DNA of 64,000 bases from Bradyrhizobium hereditatis. Lineage in GTDB: Bacteria; Pseudomonadota; Alphaproteobacteria; Rhizobiales; Xanthobacteraceae. The translations under genes and the position numbers were made by a program. Positions 1 through 8,847 of this stretch are shown here, in pieces. The notes below the pieces were generated by a model. That model saw nothing but the letters and a program-made list of their open reading frames with translations, made no database searches and was not told the origin of the DNA. Numbering within the stretch: position 1 is the stretch's first letter; each line of letters begins with the position of its first letter. The stretch covers positions 1 to 64,000 of the forward strand of contig NZ_JAGKJK010000024.1 of the NCBI RefSeq assembly GCF_020329435.1. The letters are read 5' to 3'.

Positions 1-294
1 GCTCACGTTCTCATTGGCGAGAAATCGGCCGTATCGGACTATCTTGGCCCGATCGCCATCCGCCGCTCGACGCAGGCACGAGCTCGCGCGCGTGACCATC
101 CCTTCGAGCAGGGCCGCCCCCCTTTATCGAGACGACCATCCCCGAACCGCCCAAGCCTGAATTGTTCATTCAACATCTTGGCACCTCAATGGAATCGAAG
201 TGCCAGATACAGAATCACAGCAGCCCGTCGCCGCGGAAGGCCAAATCAAAACACCGAGTCATTCCGTCGCAGCCGCAATCTGTGCATCTGCTAG
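1..294 (+). other. possible 3' end of an upstream gene
   Basis: Frame 1 is open from the window edge to a TAG at 292-294. Its first 25 or so residues (reading HVLIGEKSAVSDYLGPI) resemble the C-terminal end of HlyD-type membrane fusion proteins, where a hydrophilic 'GERS.LSYL..P' stretch precedes a short tail. After that the translation becomes arginine/proline-rich and looks non-coding. Either the real gene ends in a degraded tail or the resemblance is chance. The upstream sequence is needed to decide, so confidence is low. Confidence 0.2.
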
Positions 295-295
295 T

Positions 296-406
296 GCGAA
301 AGCAGGGACCCATAACCACCGATGCTAGTTGTTTAAGCGAAGCGTCTGCCAGATCGCCATGAACGATGGGCCGCGGCGTATGGGTCCCTGCGTTCGCAGG
401 GACGAC
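296..406. repeat. dispersed palindromic repeat, family A copy 1
   Basis: Outer arms are GCAGGGACCCATAACCAC on the left (slightly decayed) and GGGTCCCTGCGTTCGCAGG on the right. The same arms recur near 10482 and 36235. It lies just downstream of the amidohydrolase stop. Function is unknown; the pair of GTCCCTGCG hairpins could act as a transcript end. Confidence 0.7.
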
Positions 407-431
407 ACCGCATGTGTAGAAACAGATAGGC

Positions 432-2174
432 CTAACTCGCCGCCGCGTCGAATTGCGGCTTGCAGCCCTGCGTGCCGCGCACCAGCTTGCCGGGGCGCGC
501 ACCGGTTGCCTTGCCGCCGCGCTGCGTCACCACGCCGGAGACGATGGTGGCCTCATAGCCGTCGACCTGCTGCATCAGGCGGCGGCCGCCGACCGGCAGG
601 TCGTAATGCACCTTCGGCGGATGTAGATGCAGGCGGTCGTAATCGATCACGTTGACGTCGGCCTTGAAGCTAGGGGCGATCACGCCGCGATCGTAGAGGC
701 CGACCGAGAGCGCGGTCTTGCGCGACTGTGCCGCCACCACGAACGGGATCGACAGCCTTTCGCCGCGGCTGCGGTCGCGCGTCCAGTGCGTCAAGAGATA
801 GGTCGGAAAGCTGGCGTCGCAGATGATGCCGCAATGCGCGCCGCCATCGGAGAGGCCGGGCACCGCATTGGGGTGACGCAGCATCTCGCGCGTCGCATCC
901 AGATTGCCATCGGCATAATTGAGGAACGGCACATAGAGCATGCCGCGGCCCTCGTCCGTCAGCATCGCATCATAGGCGAGCTCTTCGGGTTGCTTGCCCA
1001 AGCGGCGGGCCTGCGCGCCCAAGGTATTTTCCGGCGGCTGCTCGTAATCCGGCGGATTGCCGAGCAGGTACATCTTGTCATAGTTCGGCCGGAAGAACAG
1101 CGGATCGTCGGTCGCGGTGGCGTGCTCGCTCAGGATGGCTTTCCGCACTTCCGGCTGGCGCAGCCGCGCGAGTCGCTCGGCAAGCGGCAGGTGCGCGATC
1201 GCTTGGTAGCTCGGATGGGTCTGGAACGGGTTGCGCGACAGTTCCAGTCCAAGCATCAGGCCGACTGGCCGGGCGGCAATCTGTGCCGTGATCGACAGGC
1301 CGCGCGCCGAAGCCTCATGGATAGTGTCGAGCGTCTGCCGCCAGCGCTGCGGCGCCTTGTCGTTCTGGGTGATCGAGAACGACACCGGGATTTTCGTGTT
1401 CTCCGCCACGCGCAGCATCATCGGCAGGTCTTCATTGATGGTGGAGAGGTCGAGCACGAATTGCAGCACGCTGCGGCCCTGCGCATGCATCGCCGCCGCG
1501 ATTGCGGTGAGTTCATCCTCGCCGGCCTTCAGCGTCGGCGTAAAGTCGCCGGTCGAGGTGCGATGGTTGAGCGTGCGCGAGGTCGAAAAGCCGAGTGCGC
1601 CGGCCTTCACCGCATCGCCCGCCAGCGCGGCCATCGCCCTGTTGTCCTCGGGTGTGGATGGATCACGCCGCGCCCCGCGCTCGCCCATCACATAGACGCG
1701 CAAGGCGGCATGCGGCAGTTGCGCGCCAATATCCATGTCGAAGCTGCGCTTCGACAGCCAGTCCATGTAATCCGGGAAGCTTTCCCAGGCCCAGGGAATG
1801 CCGGCGCTCAGCACCGGCTCGGGGATATCCTCGACGCCTTCCATCAACTGGATCAGCCGGAGATGGTCCTCCGGACGGCACGGCGCAAAGCCGACCCCGC
1901 AATTGCCCATGATCGCCGTGGTGACGCCGTTTTGCGAGGAGGGCGTGATGTCCTGGCTCCAGGTGACCTGGCCGTCATAATGGGTGTGGACGTCGACAAA
2001 GCCCGGCGCGACCAGCTTCCCCCTGGCGTCGATCTCTTCCTTGCCTTTGCCCGCGACCTTACCGACTTCGGTAATGCGGCCGCCGCTGATGGCAACATCT
2101 GCTTCGAACAGTTCACCGCCCTTGCCATCGGCAATGGTGCCGCCGCGGATCACGAGGTCGGAGGTCGAGGTCAT
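432..2174 (-). CDS. N-acyl-D-amino-acid deacylase family amidohydrolase
   Basis: A 580-residue member of the amidohydrolase-3 (D-aminoacylase-like) branch of the metal-dependent hydrolases, which usually cut amide bonds of N-acyl-D-amino acids or similar compounds in the cytoplasm. The N-terminal part shows the composite beta-sandwich start (DLVIRGGTIADG) followed by the metal-binding VDVHTHYDGQ motif. A late SDGGAHCG motif fits the remaining metal-site region. I chose the ATG at 2174 because GGAAG lies just upstream; in-frame starts at 2183 and 2210 are possible. An MFS transporter follows on the same strand with a gap of about 100 bases upstream of this gene, so the two may form a uptake-and-hydrolysis unit. 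The true substrate cannot be read from the sequence. Confidence 0.85.
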   Translation of the reverse strand: MTSTSDLVIRGGTIADGKGGELFEADVAISGGRITEVGKVAGKGKEEIDARGKLVAPGFVDVHTHYDGQVTWSQDITPSSQNGVTTAIMGNCGVGFAPCRPEDHLRLIQLMEGVEDIPEPVLSAGIPWAWESFPDYMDWLSKRSFDMDIGAQLPHAALRVYVMGERGARRDPSTPEDNRAMAALAGDAVKAGALGFSTSRTLNHRTSTGDFTPTLKAGEDELTAIAAAMHAQGRSVLQFVLDLSTINEDLPMMLRVAENTKIPVSFSITQNDKAPQRWRQTLDTIHEASARGLSITAQIAARPVGLMLGLELSRNPFQTHPSYQAIAHLPLAERLARLRQPEVRKAILSEHATATDDPLFFRPNYDKMYLLGNPPDYEQPPENTLGAQARRLGKQPEELAYDAMLTDEGRGMLYVPFLNYADGNLDATREMLRHPNAVPGLSDGGAHCGIICDASFPTYLLTHWTRDRSRGERLSIPFVVAAQSRKTALSVGLYDRGVIAPSFKADVNVIDYDRLHLHPPKVHYDLPVGGRRLMQQVDGYEATIVSGVVTQRGGKATGARPGKLVRGTQGCKPQFDAAAS

Positions 2175-2282
2175 GGCTTCCATCCCGGTTTTGTTTTGTT
2201 GCCGCATCATCGGTCGTCGTCCGATGCTGTCAACCGCCGGGGATGGGGCTCAGGAATGCATCTCGATAAATCAGGCCTTGGT

Positions 2283-3497
2283 TCAATCCTTGGTAGGTTC
2301 CGCCGGCTTGCGGTCCGTCACCAGCGCCAGCAGGACCGTCAGCACCATGAAGGCGACGGAAGCGCCGAACACCCAATGCGGCAGGTGCTGGTCCATGATC
2401 CAGCCAAACAATAGCGGGCTGAGAATGCCGCTGAAGTTGAATCCGGTGGAGACGATGCCGAATGCGCGGCCCGCGGCCCCTGCCGGTGCGGCGTTGCGAA
2501 CCAGCATATCGCGCGAGGGCGCGATCACGCCGCCGAGGAAACCGGCCAGTCCCATCGCGGCGGTTAGCACGACCGAGGGCAAGTTGATTGTCGCAATGAT
2601 GGTGATGATGAGAGCGTTGATGGCAAAACACGCGGCGGCGACATTGCCGTGGCGCTTGGTGCGGTCGGCGAGATAGCCGCCGGCCAAGACGCCGGCCGCG
2701 CTGGCGCCGAGGAAGGCGGTCAGCGCGATGTTGGCGGCCGAGAACGTCACGCCGTAGCCGCTCATTAGCGCAACAACGCCAAAATTGCTGATGCCGGCAT
2801 TCGACAGGCCGAGCAGCATGAAGAAGATCGTCAGCACGATGATGGCCGGCGTCAGGATGCTCTGCTGCGGCGTCGGTGCGCCGTCGGTCTTGCGATCGGC
2901 CGAACTCGCATCGGGAATCCTGACGGCGATCAAGAGTAGCGCCACAACAGGGCCAATGGCGCCGGCCACGATCAGCGCGCCAAACCCGCCGACGGCGGCC
3001 ACCAGCGCGGCCGTGATTGCGGGCGCCACCGCGCCGCCAAGGAAGCCGGCAAAGGTGTGGATGGAGAACGCGCGGCCCATCCGCGCTTCATCCATATGCG
3101 TCGACAGGATGGCGTAGTCGCACGGGTGATAGACGCTGTTGGCAAGGCCGAGCAGGGCGGCACAGACGATCAGTGAAACATAGCTCAGATGCAGGCCGAG
3201 CATGATCAGCGCCAGCCCACCGACGGTGAGGCCGATCAGCAGCACCTTTCGCGCGCCGATATGGTCGGCGACATAACCGATCGGCGCCTGCGTCAGACCG
3301 GAGACGACGCCGAATACGGTCAGCGCAAGACCAAGCTCGATATAGCCGACGCCAAGCTGCTCCTTCAGGAACGGAAACAGCATCGGCAGCACGAATAGAT
3401 GGAAATGGCTGACCCAATGGGCGACCGAAATCCCCGCCAGCGTGCGCAGCGACGCATCTGCCTTGGCTTGTTGCGGTGCGGCCAGAATGTCGACCAT
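2283..3497 (-). CDS. MFS transporter
   Basis: A 404-residue inner-membrane protein with about 12 hydrophobic segments and the loop 2-3 signature region GYVADHIGARKVLL typical of the major facilitator superfamily. A second, related loop (GGYLADRTKRHGN) marks the start of the C-terminal half. It has no signal peptide. It is transcribed toward the amidohydrolase and probably forms an operon with it, suggesting that it moves the amidohydrolase substrate or product. The substrate is not predictable. Confidence 0.85.
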   Translation of the reverse strand: MVDILAAPQQAKADASLRTLAGISVAHWVSHFHLFVLPMLFPFLKEQLGVGYIELGLALTVFGVVSGLTQAPIGYVADHIGARKVLLIGLTVGGLALIMLGLHLSYVSLIVCAALLGLANSVYHPCDYAILSTHMDEARMGRAFSIHTFAGFLGGAVAPAITAALVAAVGGFGALIVAGAIGPVVALLLIAVRIPDASSADRKTDGAPTPQQSILTPAIIVLTIFFMLLGLSNAGISNFGVVALMSGYGVTFSAANIALTAFLGASAAGVLAGGYLADRTKRHGNVAAACFAINALIITIIATINLPSVVLTAAMGLAGFLGGVIAPSRDMLVRNAAPAGAAGRAFGIVSTGFNFSGILSPLLFGWIMDQHLPHWVFGASVAFMVLTVLLALVTDRKPAEPTKD

Positions 3498-3726
3498 ATC
3501 AGCTCAAATTCCCGTATCGTTTGCGGCCCGGCCAGGCGGGCTGAAAATATAGCCAGGCCCTTATTTGTCCATGAATGCCGCTGCATGGCTGCCCCGGCGG
3601 AGGGCAGGGCTGGCGCGCGGCGGCTTTGGCGCGCATCTCCTCGATTAAGAGCATTCGTGCGATCGTGCGTGAGGGCTTCTGCGATCGCACAGCACATTGA
3701 CTAGAGAGGCAGTCTCCGGACCATCC
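3498..3726. other. intergenic region without a convincing gene
   Basis: This stretch upstream of the MFS gene contains a minus-strand open frame of 63 codons (3499-3690), but it has arginine/proline-rich composition, no good ribosome site and no recognisable motif. It most likely holds the MFS promoter. Confidence 0.4.
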
Positions 3727-3830
3727 CCGTCATCCTGAGGAGCCGAGCAGCGGCGTCTCGAAGGACGACGGCCACCAGCCGGGCCGTGCATCCTTCGAGG
3801 CTCGCTATGCTCGCACCTCAGGATGACGGG
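3727..3830. repeat. dispersed palindromic repeat, family D copy 1
   Basis: Ends are CGTCATCCTGAGGAGC and CTCAGGATGACGG, with inner arms CTCGAAGGA / TCCTTCGAG. Relatives lie at 27606 and 57361. It separates the MFS promoter region from a 51-codon gene. Confidence 0.75.
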
Positions 3831-3838
3831 GCCGCAAT

Positions 3839-3994
3839 TTACAACGGCTCGTTCTCATTGTCCGTGCGGTCGCGCTTCGGTGTGGCGATGTCACCGTCTT
3901 CGTAATCATCGTCCTCCACCGGAATGTGCTCCGGCTTCTTCGGCTTATCCTCTGGTTGTTTCGGAGGTTCGTTCTTCTTACCCGTTCCGCCCAT
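3839..3994 (-). CDS. small charged hypothetical protein (51 aa)
   Basis: An open frame of 51 residues beginning MGGTGKKNEPPKQPEDKPKK and ending with NENEPL. The N-terminal half is lysine/proline-rich and the middle is acidic (VEDDDYEDGD), so it is probably disordered. There are no membrane segments. It is divergent from the 80-residue gene at 4162. Codon use is GC-rich and ordered, which supports a real gene, but I recognise no family. Confidence 0.5.
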   Translation of the reverse strand: MGGTGKKNEPPKQPEDKPKKPEHIPVEDDDYEDGDIATPKRDRTDNENEPL

Positions 3995-4161
3995 GTGATG
4001 CCTTTAGCAAGGAGCAATCGGCGTTTGCGCTGCATGCCGACTCAGGGTATCGGCATGATCTCAATCTGACCGCGTTCAGGTGCATCCTAGCGCCGGTCAG
4101 AGGATTCTTCCTGCCCTTTTTGTGGCGTTCAGCCCGAAGGGTGTTCACATACGGAGCCAGC

Positions 4162-4404
4162 ATGAGGAAGCCCCGCCCTGTGGTGGACGAACCGCAGCCG
4201 CGTAAGACCATCCGCGTCGACAAGGCGCCGACCACCGGATATTCGCTGGTGGTCGACGGTCATTTCAAGTCGCACTACGATACAGTGGAGGCCGCCGAAG
4301 AGGCGGGCATCGCCCTGAAGAACAAGTTTCAGATGCTTCAGGTGCAGGTCTACGACGCCGAGAACAAGACCCGATCGATGATCGATTGGCCGGGGCCGGC
4401 GTAA
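4162..4404 (+). CDS. hypothetical protein (80 aa)
   Basis: An 80-residue soluble protein starting MRKPRPVVDE. GGAG at 4153 precedes the ATG by the right distance, so this start is preferred over upstream in-frame codons. The central part (TGYSLVVDGHFKSHYDTVEAA) looks like a small alpha/beta fold in which a strand pair is followed by a helix, as in small DNA- or RNA-associated domains. This is only an impression. It sits between two small minus-strand genes. Confidence 0.7.
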   Translation: MRKPRPVVDEPQPRKTIRVDKAPTTGYSLVVDGHFKSHYDTVEAAEEAGIALKNKFQMLQVQVYDAENKTRSMIDWPGPA

Positions 4405-4434
4405 CGGCCCGGTCTTCGCGTCAGTCTCGCAGGA

Positions 4435-4704
4435 TCAAATACGCCGTCCGCCACTCTGCTGGCTCGCCAGCCAATCGGAAAGGGCCGGGGCCTTCTCCGC
4501 CGGCTTCCGCGCCTTGGCGGCGCGCGCCTTCCTCGTCGCGGGCGCGCGCGGCGGCTCGGCTGCTTCACGCGCCAGACGCAATGCCCTTAACCTCGCCATG
4601 TTGTCGAGCACGGCTTTCGTGGCGGCTTCCCGTTCGGCCAGCGCGGCCCTGGCGTTCTCGGCCGCTCTTGCGGCCCGGTCGGAGCGATCTTCGTCGTTCG
4701 TCAT
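4435..4704 (-). CDS. small alanine/arginine-rich hypothetical protein (89 aa)
   Basis: The 89-residue product is rich in Ala, Arg and Glu. Residues 5-50 form a probable long helix (RAARAAENARAALAEREAA), followed by a basic Pro/Ala/Lys linker and an acidic end. This composition resembles small nucleoid- or coiled-coil-type proteins of rhizobia, but no family is recognised. It converges with the 80-residue gene, with about 30 bases between the two stops. Confidence 0.6.
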   Translation of the reverse strand: MTNDEDRSDRAARAAENARAALAEREAATKAVLDNMARLRALRLAREAAEPPRAPATRKARAAKARKPAEKAPALSDWLASQQSGGRRI

Positions 4705-4974
4705 TTCAAGTCAGTCTCAATCTACTCATGTTGTTTTTGACCGCTGGTCCACCCGAATCTGCTTAGCTTCGGCGGCGTCTTCGACACTCGCTTCCGTCAC
4801 GCCTCTTAAGTTGCGACAGACATCGTCAAGCGGTTTTGCGGCATCATTTATCATGGGATCTGATCACAGAAAGCGTTATTTTTTGTCGAAAAGAGGTCGC
4901 TTTCTTTTCAAATCAATCACGCCCGTGCGGTTCCGCTGCATCATCGAGAGCGAAAGCCGTTGCACGCATGAAAA
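4705..4974. other. intergenic region with no gene seen
   Basis: About 270 bases between the start of the 89-residue gene and the btuB terminator. It is more AT-rich than its surroundings and probably carries the promoter of the 89-residue gene. No convincing open frame or repeat was found. Confidence 0.4.
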
Positions 4975-5009
4975 GGCATTCTCCCAGGTGAGATGCCCAG
5001 GAGAATGCC
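4971..5009 (-). terminator. rho-independent terminator of btuB
   Basis: On the minus strand a perfect 10-bp stem (GGCATTCTCC / GGAGAATGCC) with a 15-nt loop is followed by TTTT, 54 bases after the btuB stop codon. The T-run is short, but position and stem are good. Confidence 0.7.
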
Positions 5010-5062
5010 GGCTCGTCAGGGTAGGGTAGGCCGGTCTGGCTGGGCCGGACTGGTCATTGCGA

Positions 5063-7357
5063 TCAGAACGTTGCGCCGGCCTTCACCATGAAGGTGCGCC
5101 CCGGGAGCGGATAGGCGCTAAAGCGGCCCGGCGTGAACGTGCTGGCGATCGCATAGTCGTAGTAGAGCGCATTGAACAGATTGTTCACGCCCACCGACCA
5201 GAAGAAGCGATCGTAGGCGCCGCTCAGTTTCAAATCGACGGTGGCATTCGCCGGGATTCGGCGCTGGGTGTTGGCCTGGTCGTTGTCCATGAAGCGTTCG
5301 CTCCAGGCGCGCACCGTGGCGTCGAATACGAGATAGTTCTGCCAGATGTTCCAGGTCACGCCGCCGCTTGCGGTGTAGCGCGACACCAGCGGGACGTCGT
5401 TGCCGGCGAATGGCCCTTCACGAAACACGGCGCGCGTGTAGGCCGCGCCGCCCCGCAGCAGCACCGTGTCGCTGACGCGCAGCGAAGCGCTGGTCTCCGA
5501 GCCGTAGCGGCGGGTCGGATCGAGGTTGACGTTAAAGAACAGCACCGGATTGAAATGGATCTCGTTCTCGAGATCCATGGCGTAGATGCTCGATTGCATC
5601 TGGAAGCCACCGCTCTTGATGCGGAATCCGCCCTCGATGTCGTGCGAAGTCTGGGTCTTCAGGTTGAAGTCACCGGGCAGCGGGATAAAGAACGGATCGA
5701 AGGCCGGTCCCGACGAAACGCGTTCATCCACGGTAGGCGTCCGGAATGCGCGTGCGGCGCGGCCGAATACCGAGAACACGCTATTGAAGCGATGCTCGAG
5801 GCCTGCATGCAACGCGTATTGTGTTTCATTGCTGTCCAACGGGAAGGCTTGCGCGCTGCAATTGAAGAACATGGCACAACCGGGCGCATTCGGGTCGTAC
5901 CGGTCTCGGGCACTCAGGCTGGTGTTTTGAACCCTGGCACCATAGGAGAAATCCGTCGTCGGCAACAAGCCTATGGTTTGCTGCCAGTAACCGGCCACAC
6001 TCTGTTGCGATAGATCGTAGATGTGGGTGGGCGGAAGGCCTTTGAACGCCCCGCGGTCCTGATTGAACGTGGCATCGTAATAGTCGATGCCGGTCAGGAT
6101 CTGTGAGGGCATGCCGAAGATCACGTTCTTGACGCTCAATCTCGGCGTGATCGACCAGGTCAGCAATGACGCGTCGTTATAGGTGGAGGAGAAGCTTGGA
6201 AACGGCGAGGCAAACGGTACCGCGCCGAAGAACCCGCTTTGCGTGTCCTTCTTCCGCACGCCGCCATCGACGATGAGTTCGGCGCCATTCCACAGCGTTC
6301 TGGTAAAGCCGGCAGTGGCGCTGGCGCCCTGCTGGTTGCCGTAATCGAACGGCGTGGCGGCGCCCCGGCGGTTCGTGACCAGTTCGTCAACGCCGATCGA
6401 GGGATCGACGAGGCGGCCGCCGGGGAAGCCGAGCTTTTGGTCATCGCCGGTCACAGTCAGGAAGGCCTTGAGGTCGGGCGTGGTGTAATTGAGGTTGCCG
6501 ACTCCGTTGCGCTGGTCGAGCGCGTTGTTCTCGCGATAGCCGTCGGACTTGATGGCGTTGCCATAGAACGAAGTCGACCACGGCCCGTAATTGGTCGTGG
6601 CCGAGAGATTCGCAAGTCGTTGATTGAATGAGCCGACGCCGGCTTCGCTACGAATGGCGACTGGTGGGCCGCCGACGCCATTCTTCAGGACGATGTTGAT
6701 GACACCGCCGACCGCATTGTCGCCATAGAGTACCGCGCCGCTATTGCCGCGGGTGATTTCAATGCGCTCGATCGAATCGCGCGGAATGGTCGAAAAATCG
6801 ACGCCGGCCATGTCGATGTCGTTGAGCCTTCGGCCGTTGATGAGCACCAGGGTATTTGAGGTCGCGAACGCGCCGAAGCCGCGGAGGTCGACGGAGGTCT
6901 TGGCGCCGTTGACGCCGCCAAACAAGCTGGTGAGCTGCACGCCGGGCGTTTGCGCGATGATTTCCTGCAGCGTTTGCGCGGGCGAATGCGCGATCTCTTC
7001 GGCAGTAATAACGGTCGACGCAGTGCCGACGATGCTGGAGAATTGCCGGCCGCCTGCGCCCGCACCTTGCGAAGCGCGTTGCGACGAGGCGTCCGGGCCG
7101 GTCCCGGCTGCGGGCCGTGCGGCGGGTGACGGCGCTGCCGCCGGCACGACGCGGCGCGATGTCGATCCTTCATCGTAGGTCGGTTTGGCACGGGTCCGGT
7201 TCGGGTCGGTGGGCGAGGTTACCTCGATCGGCGGCAATTGCTCTGATGGCGCCGGCTGCGCCTGTGCGCCGGAAATGCCCAGCGATACGATCGGCACCAG
7301 GAAACTGGAGGCAAGCCAGAAGCGGCGCTGCTGTCGCGCGGCTGTGGTGGAAGACAT
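5063..7357 (-). CDS. btuB: TonB-dependent outer-membrane receptor, probable vitamin B12 receptor BtuB
   Basis: A 764-residue outer-membrane receptor that would bring cobalamin into the periplasm using TonB energy. A signal peptide ends near residue 33 (SGAQAQ). A Pro/Ala-rich stretch follows to about residue 105. The plug domain then shows STVITAEEIAHSPAQTLQEI, a VDLRGFG motif and NAVGGVINIV. The rest is beta-barrel ending in the terminal Phe typical of outer-membrane proteins. The cobalamin riboswitch 120 bases upstream on the same strand, and the divergent B12-type ABC genes, make cobalamin or another corrinoid the likely ligand. The family also includes siderophore receptors, but regulation argues for B12. 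Confidence 0.88.
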   Translation of the reverse strand: MSSTTAARQQRRFWLASSFLVPIVSLGISGAQAQPAPSEQLPPIEVTSPTDPNRTRAKPTYDEGSTSRRVVPAAAPSPAARPAAGTGPDASSQRASQGAGAGGRQFSSIVGTASTVITAEEIAHSPAQTLQEIIAQTPGVQLTSLFGGVNGAKTSVDLRGFGAFATSNTLVLINGRRLNDIDMAGVDFSTIPRDSIERIEITRGNSGAVLYGDNAVGGVINIVLKNGVGGPPVAIRSEAGVGSFNQRLANLSATTNYGPWSTSFYGNAIKSDGYRENNALDQRNGVGNLNYTTPDLKAFLTVTGDDQKLGFPGGRLVDPSIGVDELVTNRRGAATPFDYGNQQGASATAGFTRTLWNGAELIVDGGVRKKDTQSGFFGAVPFASPFPSFSSTYNDASLLTWSITPRLSVKNVIFGMPSQILTGIDYYDATFNQDRGAFKGLPPTHIYDLSQQSVAGYWQQTIGLLPTTDFSYGARVQNTSLSARDRYDPNAPGCAMFFNCSAQAFPLDSNETQYALHAGLEHRFNSVFSVFGRAARAFRTPTVDERVSSGPAFDPFFIPLPGDFNLKTQTSHDIEGGFRIKSGGFQMQSSIYAMDLENEIHFNPVLFFNVNLDPTRRYGSETSASLRVSDTVLLRGGAAYTRAVFREGPFAGNDVPLVSRYTASGGVTWNIWQNYLVFDATVRAWSERFMDNDQANTQRRIPANATVDLKLSGAYDRFFWSVGVNNLFNALYYDYAIASTFTPGRFSAYPLPGRTFMVKAGATF

Positions 7358-7477
7358 GGTTCTAGACCTCGGTATGACGTCAGTGGCACGTCACAGCGAA
7401 CCAAGTCTCACCGTATGCTAACGCAGCTTAGGTGAAGCTAATGCCTGTACTCCCCGACCGACATCTTCGCGTGTGAC

Positions 7478-7660
7478 CACGGCTGACGGCAGGTCTCCTG
7501 GCTCGCGGGTCGTTACCCTTCGTCGCCTTCCCAGGACCGAGATGCCCAGTGGCCTATGACGAAAGATTCGCCGCTTACAGTTGCGGGGGCAGCCGCGGAA
7601 TTGGGGACTTTCCCCGCACCGCATTCCCTTTTGATCCCCAAACGGGAACCGTCGGGAACT
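7478..7660 (-). promoter_or_regulatory. cobalamin (adenosylcobalamin-type) riboswitch
   Basis: Read on the minus strand, the region contains the conserved core blocks GCTGCCCCCGCAACTGTAAG (about 7573-7593), then GCCACTG, then GGGAAGGCG, and finally GCCAGGAGACCTGCC (about 7488-7502), in the order of the cobalamin riboswitch. It lies in the leader of btuB. Between the aptamer and the btuB start I see no hairpin plus T-run, so control is probably by blocking translation or through Rho. No second copy faces btuCDF. Confidence 0.95.
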
Positions 7661-7803
7661 ATGGTAGAAGTTTGTCAAAGTCCGAGTCAATCCGCCTCGG
7701 GAACCCCCGCGATCCTCACTGGACGAGTGCGGTATTTTTGCCGCATGAGCACGCCTGACCGAACTCCTGTACCGGAGCGGGCAAAGCTGCTTTAGGACGA
7801 TCG

Positions 7804-8847
7804 ATGAGTGTTGAGGCCGTAACCCTGACCAACGCGGATGCCGCACGCCGGCGGATTGGCGCCACCCTGGCACTTTCCGCTTTCGTTGTGCTGCTGATGC
7901 TGATCTCGCTCGGCATCGGGCCGGTGCGGCTGTCGCCGCTTGCGGTAGCGGAAGCGTTGTTCGGCGGTGGCAGCGAGGTGTCGCAAGTGATCGTGCGGGA
8001 AATCCGCCTGCCGCGCACGCTGCTGGCGCTGGCGATCGGCGCCATTCTCGGCCTGTCGGGCGCCGCGTTGCAGGGCCTGCTCCGCAATCCGCTGGCCTCG
8101 CCTGAGCTGTTCGGCGCGCCGCAATCGGCCGCGTTCGGGGCGGTGCTGGTGATCGCGCTGGGGCTGGCGGACGTACGCTCCTATGCGCTGCCGGTCGCTG
8201 CGATCATCGCGGCGTTCGGCTCGGTGTTCGGGCTGCTTTCGATTGCCGGACGTAATGCAGGCCTTTTGATTCTTATCCTGTCGGGCCTAGCGATCTCCAG
8301 CTTTGCAGGCGCCGCCACGGCGCTGGTGATGAACCTTGCCACAAATCCCTTTCTGGTGCTGGAGATCGCGTTCTGGTTGCTCGGCTCGCTGGAGGACCGC
8401 AGTTTTCAGCATGTGATGCTGGCGTTTCCCTTCATTGTGGCCGGTGGGGCCATGTTGCTCAGCCAGCGCAACGCCTTTCGGGCGCTGAGTCTGGGCGAAG
8501 AAACCGCGCAAAGCCTCGGCGTCGATGTCGGGCGCCTGCGGCTATTCGTCATTTCAGGCGTCGCGCTTGGTGTCGGCGGTGCGGTCGCCGTTACCGGCAC
8601 CATCGGCTTCATCGGCCTGGTCGCGCCGCATCTGATGCGGCCCGCGATCGGCCACGATCCGGGGCGGCTGTTGATCCCGAGCGCGCTCGCCGGCTCGGCG
8701 CTGTTGCTGGCGGCCGATATCGCGGTGCGCATCATTCCCTCGACGTCGGACATCAAGGTCGGCGTGCTGACCTCGATCATCGGCGTGCCATTCTTCCTCT
8801 ATCTGATCATGCGCGAGCGCCGCGCGCTCGGTGGAGGCGTCGCATGA
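7804..8847 (+). CDS. btuC: FecCD-family ABC transporter permease, probable cobalamin importer BtuC
   Basis: A 347-residue membrane protein with about nine or ten hydrophobic segments. It contains the FecCD-family blocks RLPRTLLALAIGAILGLSGA and, near the end, FIGLVAPHLMRP, both seen in BtuC, FhuB and FepD. It would form the channel for corrinoid import across the inner membrane. Its stop overlaps the next start as ATGA, indicating tight coupling to the ATPase. Siderophore or heme import is the alternative, but the riboswitch-controlled receptor opposite favours cobalamin. Confidence 0.85.
   Translation: MSVEAVTLTNADAARRRIGATLALSAFVVLLMLISLGIGPVRLSPLAVAEALFGGGSEVSQVIVREIRLPRTLLALAIGAILGLSGAALQGLLRNPLASPELFGAPQSAAFGAVLVIALGLADVRSYALPVAAIIAAFGSVFGLLSIAGRNAGLLILILSGLAISSFAGAATALVMNLATNPFLVLEIAFWLLGSLEDRSFQHVMLAFPFIVAGGAMLLSQRNAFRALSLGEETAQSLGVDVGRLRLFVISGVALGVGGAVAVTGTIGFIGLVAPHLMRPAIGHDPGRLLIPSALAGSALLLAADIAVRIIPSTSDIKVGVLTSIIGVPFFLYLIMRERRALGGGVA

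Noticed and set aside
627..2414. Long plus-strand open frame opposite the amidohydrolase gene
   Set aside because: It is a GC-skew shadow: composition is Arg/His-rich, there is no ribosome site, and the minus-strand gene has clear family motifs.
3499..3690. 63-codon minus-strand frame before the MFS gene
   Set aside because: Composition looks random, no ribosome site, and no motif; more likely promoter region.
7664..7803. A second cobalamin riboswitch for btuCDF
   Set aside because: None of the core blocks (CAACTGTAAG, GCCACTG, GGGAAGGCG) occurs on the plus strand before btuC.
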